This document shows positions 5,226-11,929 of a DNA stretch of 14,361 nt, piece after piece. The notes below the pieces were generated by a model that was not told where the DNA came from, ran no database searches, and saw only the letters and a program-made list of their open reading frames with translations. Positions within the stretch are counted from its first letter, which is position 1; each line of letters opens with the position of its first letter. A program made the position numbers and the translations under genes. The DNA comes from Roseburia sp. Its GTDB lineage: Bacteria; Bacillota; Clostridia; Lachnospirales; Lachnospiraceae. The stretch is taken from the NCBI GenBank assembly GCA_017621905.1, contig JAGASC010000214.1, forward strand, positions 1-14,361, given 5' to 3'.

Positions 5226-8102
5226 TTATAAGGCATATAAACGAAACAGCTTGTATCTTGCATGACCATCCTTGCTGTCCGGCAGGTTATGAGCTTCAAA
5301 GGTGCCAGGCCCTACACCCGCTTCCGAACCGGCGAAATGGAATGGTCCTAAAAGATTCCGGTTTCCGATGGTAAACTCCACTTCAATCTTATTCTCGCCC
5401 TGCTTTGCATAAGGAGAAATATCCAGCTGGTGTTCAAAGAACAGCTCACCGGCATATTGTCCATTGACATGGATTCCCGCGGTCTGATAGCGGCCTTTTA
5501 CCTTCAGCAAAGTATTTGCGTCCGCAAGTACCACATTCTGTCGAAGTGTCAGTTTTCCACGGAAAAATGGAAGACCTTCGATCGTCGGCTCACTGACTTT
5601 TGCAGGAACAGCACCGATATAAAAATCATGTCCACAGACTGTGCTGCTGTCATAATCCTCATAATCGCTGTGGCTGTAAACACCAAATTTCCCGGCCAGA
5701 TAAACATCTTCAATCTCACTGTCATAAGCAATACAGTTTCTGAGACTTTCTGTTACACCCTCACCAAACAATGCATAATAGGTTTCCTCACTCTGATGCC
5801 AAGGAAGAACAACCTCATAATTGTTCCAGCCTTCCTGCACCAGTGCAGAAATGTCTGCCATCCAAAGAGTCGGCTCATCCTCGCAGGCTTTCGCAAAATC
5901 AAGCGGCTGACCATTGATGTAAAATCTGGTGGCATCGCCTTTTTCCGCCAGCAGCGTCAGCGTTTCCGGTACTGTCTGAATCTCGAAATCATATTTCAGC
6001 CAGAGTGCGCCCTCGTAGCGCTCTTCCAGCAATTGATGGAACAGCTTGTTCCGCAGCAGTGGTTCGGAATAATTTTCACCATCCTTGGAATACCGTACCA
6101 TATCAAGAGTAAGGAAATTGGTGTCAAATTCTACAGTGGCATCTGCAAATTGCAATTCATATTCTTGCAGAGCTTTCTGTGCAGGTGCAGCTTCTGTGGA
6201 AGGGATGAGCAAAAGTGCACCATTTTCCGGTAAGGTCACAGTAAGAGGCATCTGCTTTGTTTCTAATGTAAGTGGATCCAGCGCAAGGAAGGATCTGATT
6301 TCTTCTCCACAGCATTCGAAAGAATTCTGCATAAATCGGAAGGTCTGTGTATATGCATTGCAGTTGGATGCATTTTGTATAAACAGAAAGGAAGTATCAT
6401 CCAGCTTGCGGTAAGCACAGTAAATATCGGTATCTGCATTTTCTACAGCAAAAGGCTGTGCCTGTACAATTTCCTCCAGAGAGCAGTTGCTGCTAAGATA
6501 GGAATAATCCTGTGGCTTCCCTTCCAAATACTCCGGCTTTCCATCCAACAGCAGAACTTTGCCGCCGCCTTCCACGAAACGGCGAATCAGTTTTTCCGTA
6601 TGTGCCCCCATGGTCAAAATCCTTGGAAGTACCAGATACTGATAACTGCACTGTCCGCAGCCGATGGAATCCCCATCCACAAAGCCATGGGTCTCCAGCA
6701 GAGTCTCATCCAGAAAATGATAAGCGATACCACGGGAGGAAAGGATGCGGCATGCCTCGTGCAGTTTCTCATCCAGCTCGCGGACTGCGAATCCGGTGCT
6801 TTCCTGGTCGCGCTTGTAATCAAAGTAAGCGCTGCGAATCGGGTGGAGCATAGCCACGTTGACCGGCTCTTCCCCATCTGCAAGTAACATGCCAAGTCTG
6901 GAAAAATAATCATTAAAATCTTTAAAATGCTCTTTCACCCACGGATTCACCGGATGATAATGAGCAGGGTAATCCCGTTTTCTCTGTCCATGCTCCGAAT
7001 AGGGCACCAGGTGATGGCACATCAGATTGACGCCGCATGCATACTGGAAACCGGCAACTCTGCGCAGCTCTGAGGGAGAAATATCCCATCCGCAGCAGCC
7101 GAAGGTCTCGGTCAGCATCTGTTTTTTGCCCAACTGGCGGGCTGCACTGCCCAGCTGGCGAGCTGCAAGTTCGTTGTCCGTACCCGCACCTAACCAGTCA
7201 ATGCCCGGAATGTGCTCGTACTCATAGAAAGGCATCGTGCCGCCACAGCACATAATCTGATATCCCATGGAAGATTCTTCCACGTAGTGACCGGTCAGCT
7301 GTACACCGTTTTCTTCGCACCAGTCATAGATTTTCTTGCCGAAATTCTGAACCATCAGCTTTTGCATGGAAAGCCAGTAGCGGTAGCGGAAGGTGCGGTA
7401 GCCTTCTTTTTCTACAAATAATAAGCCGAGATTGTCAAAAATATCTTCTCCGTAACGTTCTTTAAAATAGGTCTTTACCATCGGGGTATAAGGAGTGTCC
7501 CAACGGTAATACTGCGGCTCGTCGGTAAAGAAGCCTTTTACCTTTTTGGAAAAGTCTTCGCCGAAGTGTTCCTTGTATTGCTCATGCGTAATATTGATAA
7601 ATTTTTGTACTACGTCCGGATTTAGGATGTCCACGGTGGAAGCGGAGCGCCGGAGATAGAGATTTAAATATTGTCCGTCGGCAGCGGTGGTCTCGCCTAC
7701 ACGAATCAGTTTATCGCCGTCCAGTAAATAGGAAACATCTGCACTTGCATCAAAAGCCCCTGTTTTATGTAAGATATACATATCTCTGTTGGCTTCGTCT
7801 TCCAACAGCTTTCCGCCGGCAAAGCCGCTTGGCCAGCCATTCTCATCATAAGCCCAGGCATTCATGCCGAGTTTTTCTGCTTCGTCGCAGCAGGTTTCGG
7901 TGCAGTGCATCCACTCCTCGGAGAGATAGGAGGTTTTCAAACCGCCTCTTGCGTGCATGAAGAAACCGCCGATGCCATTGTCATACATCCAGTGAATCTG
8001 GCGTTTCAGCTCTTCCGGGTCAAGGGCATCGTTCCAGGACCAGAAAGGAATCGGCTGGTAACCAGCCGGAATTTTTGCTAATTTTTCCGTGATTTGTTTC
8101 AT
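5226..8102 (-). CDS. Large cytoplasmic glycosidase resembling GH106 alpha-L-rhamnosidases
   Basis: 958 residues from the ATG at 8102, which is preceded by GGAG at a good distance. The frame extends to 8147, but those 15 extra residues overlap a possible promoter and look non-coding. The N-terminal two-fifths resembles the Glyco_hydro_106 (PF17132) TIM-barrel group: PFWSWNDALDPEEL (19-32), GIGGFFMHARGG (43-54), YDENGWPSGFAGG (85-97), GFFTDEP (190-196), TGHYVEES and LTETFGCCGWD (330-340). E195 and E332 are candidate catalytic acids, chosen by motif only. Next comes a Rossmann-like segment (YLVLPRIL, then GGGKVLLLDG, roughly 485-530), then beta-rich C-terminal regions likely to be carbohydrate-binding sandwiches. 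There is no signal peptide or membrane segment, so it should act inside the cell on imported oligosaccharides. GH106 enzymes remove alpha-L-rhamnose, but this branch is poorly characterised and the fucose neighbours make another deoxysugar linkage possible. Confidence 0.8.
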   Translation of the reverse strand: MKQITEKLAKIPAGYQPIPFWSWNDALDPEELKRQIHWMYDNGIGGFFMHARGGLKTSYLSEEWMHCTETCCDEAEKLGMNAWAYDENGWPSGFAGGKLLEDEANRDMYILHKTGAFDASADVSYLLDGDKLIRVGETTAADGQYLNLYLRRSASTVDILNPDVVQKFINITHEQYKEHFGEDFSKKVKGFFTDEPQYYRWDTPYTPMVKTYFKERYGEDIFDNLGLLFVEKEGYRTFRYRYWLSMQKLMVQNFGKKIYDWCEENGVQLTGHYVEESSMGYQIMCCGGTMPFYEYEHIPGIDWLGAGTDNELAARQLGSAARQLGKKQMLTETFGCCGWDISPSELRRVAGFQYACGVNLMCHHLVPYSEHGQRKRDYPAHYHPVNPWVKEHFKDFNDYFSRLGMLLADGEEPVNVAMLHPIRSAYFDYKRDQESTGFAVRELDEKLHEACRILSSRGIAYHFLDETLLETHGFVDGDSIGCGQCSYQYLVLPRILTMGAHTEKLIRRFVEGGGKVLLLDGKPEYLEGKPQDYSYLSSNCSLEEIVQAQPFAVENADTDIYCAYRKLDDTSFLFIQNASNCNAYTQTFRFMQNSFECCGEEIRSFLALDPLTLETKQMPLTVTLPENGALLLIPSTEAAPAQKALQEYELQFADATVEFDTNFLTLDMVRYSKDGENYSEPLLRNKLFHQLLEERYEGALWLKYDFEIQTVPETLTLLAEKGDATRFYINGQPLDFAKACEDEPTLWMADISALVQEGWNNYEVVLPWHQSEETYYALFGEGVTESLRNCIAYDSEIEDVYLAGKFGVYSHSDYEDYDSSTVCGHDFYIGAVPAKVSEPTIEGLPFFRGKLTLRQNVVLADANTLLKVKGRYQTAGIHVNGQYAGELFFEHQLDISPYAKQGENKIEVEFTIGNRNLLGPFHFAGSEAGVGPGTFEAHNLPDSKDGHARYKLFRLYAL

Positions 8103-8136
8103 CGTAATCTCCATTCTTATATGCTTAAATAATATA

Positions 8137-8163
8137 AGTATACACAAGTTTGTTCCATGTTAA
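8137..8163 (-). promoter_or_regulatory. Weak candidate promoter of the GH106-like gene
   Basis: On the - strand TTAACA (8163-8158) and TATACT (8142-8137) are separated by 15 bp, shorter than ideal. Position relative to the preferred start at 8102 is reasonable. No copy of the 16-bp LacI operator is seen nearby, so this gene does not obviously share the fucose-operon repressor. Confidence 0.28.
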
Positions 8164-8286
8164 CAGTAGAGGGATTTGCTTTTTTTGATGGTTTTTTTTG
8201 ACTTTTTATATTGTATCATTTTCTTGGTGACAGGTTTGCAGAGGTGAACTGTATTATTTGTACCACAAAATGGCTTTATCAAAAGT

Positions 8287-8336
8287 GGGTGTGTCGAATA
8301 ATCTGTGATAGATTACACAGTTTATTTTACACACCC
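8287..8336. repeat. 50-nt nested inverted repeat, terminator or insertion-sequence scar
   Basis: GGGTGTGT (8287-8294) pairs with ACACACCC (8329-8336), AATAA (8297-8301) with TTATT (8322-8326), and CTGTG (8303-8307) with CACAG (8316-8320). All share one centre around an 8-nt loop and are separated only by a 2x2 and a 1x1 mismatch. On the - strand it lies 12 bp after the stop of the decayed PD-(D/E)XK gene and is followed by a short T-run, so it may be that gene's terminator. The GGGTGTGT tips also recall terminal repeats of some transposable elements. I see no target-site duplication in the flanks. Confidence 0.55.
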
Positions 8337-8348
8337 TATTTTAGCTTT

Positions 8349-9238
8349 TCAGGTTCTATCTAATTTTTCAATTACACACGTATGTTTTCGATTTCCTGCC
8401 GGTGCATCCTTATCATAGTTGAGACCCACAAGCAGAATATCGCAGCCAAGCCCTTTCACGGCATCCGGGTAGCGTTTGTCTTTTATCTGCGCAATTGCTC
8501 CCTCCGCAGATTTATTCCATTTCATTTCAATTACAAGAGCTGGCAGCATGGAATTCTTCTTTGGCAGATATACGATATCTGCATACCCGTCACCTGCTGG
8601 CAGTTCTTCGAACTTCAGATAATGATCCTTGTAGCTGAAATATGCGAGTTTAAGTACACTGCGCAGTGCCTGTTCGTCATTATAGAGAAAAGTGAAGCCC
8701 GTAGGCTGAGCTTTTCGATACCCAAACGAAGCAAAGCGGAGTTCGGGTTTCCCGATTGCTGTTTCCTCTGCATGAATTTTCTCAATCTGGGCAGCGACGG
8801 CATCCGCATTTTGGTGCACAGTATCATAAATAAGCTGGTCGCTTACCCGGATACGCAGTATGGTTTCATCCCGCTTTACTTCCCGTATGGTTCCGGCAAA
8901 TTCTTTTCTAATCTCCTCATTTGGAATACGAACCGTCTTTGACTCTTCATCATATCCCAGATATCCCAGGTGGATCAGCAGTGTCAGAACATCATCTCTG
9001 TTTCGGAAGGTTACCAAATCATTTGCAAAACCTTTTGTGTCTACAGGAACGCATATGCCACCAATCAACTCTGCAACTGTTTTGGACAGTCCATCAAAAT
9101 CAAGGCTGATATACTTCATTAAGCTTATTGCTGCGAGTAAGAATCAAAATCATCATTACGAATCGCTTCCATGACGGAATTCGGATTATAAACAGAAGCG
9201 GTATCACGAAATTCATAGCCATCATAATTTGTAAAGGA
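8349..9238 (-). pseudogene. Truncated, frameshifted AAA-ATPase-like / PD-(D/E)XK nuclease-family gene
   Basis: An intact 256-codon frame (start ATG at 9119) matches the C-terminal half of the AAA-ATPase-like (PF09820) plus PD-(D/E)XK (PF08011, DUF1703) proteins common in gut bacteria. It shows YISLDFDGLS, DDVLTLLIHLGYLGYD, EELPAGDGYADIVYLP, the nuclease-type D181...E198-x-K200 signature (VIEMK) and KRYPDAVKGLG. Full-length members are about 500 residues. The preceding family segment is still readable in another frame at 9238-9128 (NYDGYEF, VYNPNSVMEAI), ending SYSQQ-stop at 9125. A small indel near 9135-9139 therefore separates it from the AAISLMKYI continuation. The Walker-motif ATPase domain is absent. 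A stretch of about 20 residues (GKPELRFASFGYRKAQPTG, near 123-141) looks like an extra insertion compared with relatives as I recall them. It is probably a dead remnant with no role in sugar use. Confidence 0.75.
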
Positions 9239-9295
9239 CAAAATAAAAAATAGTTATTGTAAAATATTCGTTAAAAATGAAATAGTACTTAAAAA

Positions 9296-9325
9296 TTGAA
9301 GTTGTAAATTAATTGTTTTTATAAG
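9296..9325 (+). promoter_or_regulatory. Weak candidate promoter of the GH95 gene
   Basis: TTGAAG (9296-9301) and TATAAG (9320-9325) are separated by 18 bp in a very AT-rich stretch, about 110 bp before the preferred start codon. TCGAAG occurs twice just downstream (9326-9331 and 9338-9343), 12 bp apart. Such AT-rich DNA yields promoter-like matches by chance, so this is tentative. Confidence 0.28.
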
Positions 9326-9436
9326 TCGAAGAAAAAATCGAAGCTTACTGGACGAAAAAAGTTATGATAGGATAAATGCAGGAAAATGGCAGAAAAAAGC
9401 TATTTTGGAATTACTAAAAGAATAGAGGCGTATGAG

Positions 9437-11758
9437 ATGACAAGAAACAAACGATATATTTTGGAAAATACCAGACCGGCATCCTTTTTTTGTGCAAGGG
9501 GAAAAGATGCAACTCCACTTGGTAACGGTGAGATGGGCGCATTAGTTTATGGTGGAATAAGAGAAGAAGAAATAATACTGACCCGACATGATTTGTGGCA
9601 CTGGGGAAAAGAGCATGAGCTACCGGATGTTCATGATACATTGGAGGAGACCAGAGCCGCAATCGACGGTAAAAATTATTCATATGCCAAAGAAATACTT
9701 TCAAAGGCTTTACTGGAGAAGGGATATAAAAGTGAAGTAGCCGTACCGTTTCCAATGGGAAAACTTAGACTTCAGATTGGGAAAGAAGCTATGTTCTATC
9801 AGTATAAACGAATATTAGACATGGAGCATGGTATCGTCAGCATTTGCTATGAGCTTGAAAATGGGCAGAATAGAGACAGATATATCAGAGATACTTTTGT
9901 GTCATGTGTGGATAATGTGACAGTATTCCATATGAAAAGTCTGGACGGGACAACAGAGGCTGCTATTAGTATGGAAATAGTTGATACTGGCAAGGAAGAT
10001 ACGGTCAGAATGTTTAAAGAAATTGAAAATAGCTTGGAATGTCAAGTTACAAACGAAAAGCTCTATTTTGGATATGAAAATGATGATCGCAAACAGGTTG
10101 GCGCAGTGGTAAAAGCGATAAGCGATGGTGGTCAGATTACTTATGAAGACAATAAAATTATAGTAAATTGCGCGGATAATTTTACTGTTTTATTAAAAAC
10201 TTTTGTTGGCAATAGAGAATGTTTTGATGAGATTGCCGCTATCCTAGAGAATCTGTCCTATTCATATGAGGAATTGAAAACGCGGCATGCAGAACAGTTT
10301 GCCAAATTATTTACTTCCTGTCAGGTATGGCTTGGAGAGGATGATTCAGAACAATATAATTTAAGTAATGAAGAACTTTTGGAACAGGCGTATAAGGAAA
10401 CTATGTCGGCAGAGTTTGCAGAAAAGCTCTGGGCGTTTGGCAGATACCTGTTTTTGAGCGGAACTTCTACAAAAATGAATCCGTTTCCGCTTTATGGATT
10501 ATGGAACAGCGAGTATGATCCACCATGGTCTCAGTACGTGGCAAATGAAAATGTAGAGATGCTGTACTGGCATATAAATACAGGAGGAATGGCAGAGTAT
10601 GCCAGGCCCTTGATTCACTACTATTATGCCCAAATTCCCAAAATGCAGGAAAATGCCAAAAAATTGTTTGGATGCAGAGGAATCTTTTTGAGCGTATACA
10701 CGACTCCGATAAATGCATATATTAATCCACCGGTTCCTGTTATTGTAAACTGGATAAGTGGTGCAGGCTGGCTTTGCCGGCATTTCTATGAATATTACAA
10801 GTATACCGGAGATGAAAAACTATTAAAAGATGAAATTTTACCTTTTATGGTAGAAACTGCCATTTTTTATGAGGACTATATATGTTATGAAAGTAATGGT
10901 GAAATAAAGTTGTATCCGTCCGTTTCACCAGAAAACACCCCGGCAAACCTTATTCCAAAAGATAGTTTTAGGCACTTGAATCATGGGATGCCGGTTGTGA
11001 AAAATGCTACCATGGATTTTGCAATTATGAAAGAGGTTCTTGCAAATCTGTTGGAAGTTTGTAAAACACATCAAGTATATGAAAAAAAGCTTGGAACGTG
11101 GGAGAAAATGCTGAATGCTATTCCGGCATATCAGATCTATGAAGAGGGCGCAATCAAAGAGTGGATGGATGAAGAATTGAAAGATCAATACTGTCACAGA
11201 CATATGTCCCATTTGTATCCAGTATTTCCAGGCGAGGAAATCGGTAAACATTCAGATAAAAAATTGTATGAAGCTTTTGAAAAATCAGTGGATTTGAGAG
11301 AACTAAGCGGGCAGGTTGGCTGGTCTTTGGTTCATATGGCTGCCATATATAGTAGATTTGGCAGAGGAGATGATGCAATGAGATGTCTGGACTTGATTCC
11401 TAAGGGTGTATTACTTCCTAATTTTTTTATGCTTAGCAATGATTATAGAGCAATGGGAGTTACCATGGAAGTGGGGCAATTCGCTCCGGTTCAGTTGGAT
11501 GCAAATCTTGGATTTGTGAATGCTGTACAGGAAATGTTGTTTCGGTATCACTGCGGGACGCTGACTATATTACCGGCATGTCCAAGCCGATGGATAAAGG
11601 GTTCTGTAAAAGGATTTTGCTTCCCAGGTGGAAAGGTAGATTTTAGTTGGGATTTTTGGAAAAAAGAGATATATGTTGAAATTACTATGCATGGGAATGA
11701 ATGTCCTGAGCTTATTCTCCCTGAAAATTTAAAAAGTAGAATTGTTATGGAAATGTAA
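9437..11758 (+). CDS. GH95-family alpha-L-fucosidase-type glycoside hydrolase, cytoplasmic
   Basis: 773 residues from the ATG at 9437, which follows GAGG by 8 nt. An in-frame ATG at 9386 adds 17 residues, but its nearest purine-rich sequence is only 2 nt away and family similarity starts after residue 10. GH95 enzymes hydrolyse alpha-1,2-linked L-fucose with inversion, and some members act on L-galactose. Landmarks, numbered from 9437: N-terminal beta domain with TPLGNGEMGALVYGG (26-40); catalytic alpha/alpha barrel with N-E-N-V-E-M-L-Y-W containing N370 and N372; YPSVSPEN with the acid E499; MSHLYPVFPG (590-599); and QLDANLG with D688. These match the Asn/Asn/Glu/Asp set of Bifidobacterium AfcA, so activity is expected. 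There is no signal peptide, implying work on imported oligosaccharides. The gene is distinctly AT-rich and uses many AGA and ATA codons, unlike the fucose operon, suggesting transfer. It converges with the AraC-type gene. Confidence 0.87.
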   Translation: MTRNKRYILENTRPASFFCARGKDATPLGNGEMGALVYGGIREEEIILTRHDLWHWGKEHELPDVHDTLEETRAAIDGKNYSYAKEILSKALLEKGYKSEVAVPFPMGKLRLQIGKEAMFYQYKRILDMEHGIVSICYELENGQNRDRYIRDTFVSCVDNVTVFHMKSLDGTTEAAISMEIVDTGKEDTVRMFKEIENSLECQVTNEKLYFGYENDDRKQVGAVVKAISDGGQITYEDNKIIVNCADNFTVLLKTFVGNRECFDEIAAILENLSYSYEELKTRHAEQFAKLFTSCQVWLGEDDSEQYNLSNEELLEQAYKETMSAEFAEKLWAFGRYLFLSGTSTKMNPFPLYGLWNSEYDPPWSQYVANENVEMLYWHINTGGMAEYARPLIHYYYAQIPKMQENAKKLFGCRGIFLSVYTTPINAYINPPVPVIVNWISGAGWLCRHFYEYYKYTGDEKLLKDEILPFMVETAIFYEDYICYESNGEIKLYPSVSPENTPANLIPKDSFRHLNHGMPVVKNATMDFAIMKEVLANLLEVCKTHQVYEKKLGTWEKMLNAIPAYQIYEEGAIKEWMDEELKDQYCHRHMSHLYPVFPGEEIGKHSDKKLYEAFEKSVDLRELSGQVGWSLVHMAAIYSRFGRGDDAMRCLDLIPKGVLLPNFFMLSNDYRAMGVTMEVGQFAPVQLDANLGFVNAVQEMLFRYHCGTLTILPACPSRWIKGSVKGFCFPGGKVDFSWDFWKKEIYVEITMHGNECPELILPENLKSRIVMEM

Positions 11759-11770
11759 GATTTTGGTCAG

Positions 11771-11829
11771 AAAAACTTAATTTTGATCAGAGGGAGAGGT
11801 ACTTTTTAAGAATCTCTCCCTAAGTTTTT
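11771..11829. terminator. Bidirectional terminator between the GH95 and AraC-type genes
   Basis: AGGGAGAG (11791-11798) and CTCTCCCT (11814-11821) form a perfect 8-bp stem. Further out AAAAACTTA (11771-11779) pairs with TAAGTTTTT (11821-11829), giving a T-run at the 3' side on both strands. It lies 12 bp past the GH95 stop and about 100 bp past the AraC-type stop. A second small hairpin at 11858-11882 (TGGATGAAT pairing with ATTCAATCCA, one bulge) lies between it and the AraC-type gene but has no T-run. Confidence 0.75.
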
Positions 11830-11929
11830 GTATTCTCTTTTCTTTTATTTTATTCATTGGATGAATGTGTTGATTCAATCCATTGTCTTGATTATTAAGC
11901 CTGTGTTTTACACTTTTATATATTCAATT

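Noticed and set aside
5430..6233. A 267-codon open frame on the + strand inside the GH106-like gene
   Set aside because: It lies wholly antisense to a well-supported coding region, its translation is low-complexity and unlike any family I know, and it has no convincing ribosome binding site.
8103..8147. Upstream extension of the GH106-like protein to a start at 8147
   Set aside because: The 15 extra residues (MCILILFKHIRMEIT) might pass for a hydrophobic leader, but the ATG at 8102 has a properly spaced GGAG, and the extension overlaps promoter-like DNA. A signal peptide is therefore not supported.
8382..8942. A 186-codon + strand open frame opposite the PD-(D/E)XK fragment
   Set aside because: The - strand translation has clear family motifs, while the + strand product shows none; it is the complementary shadow.
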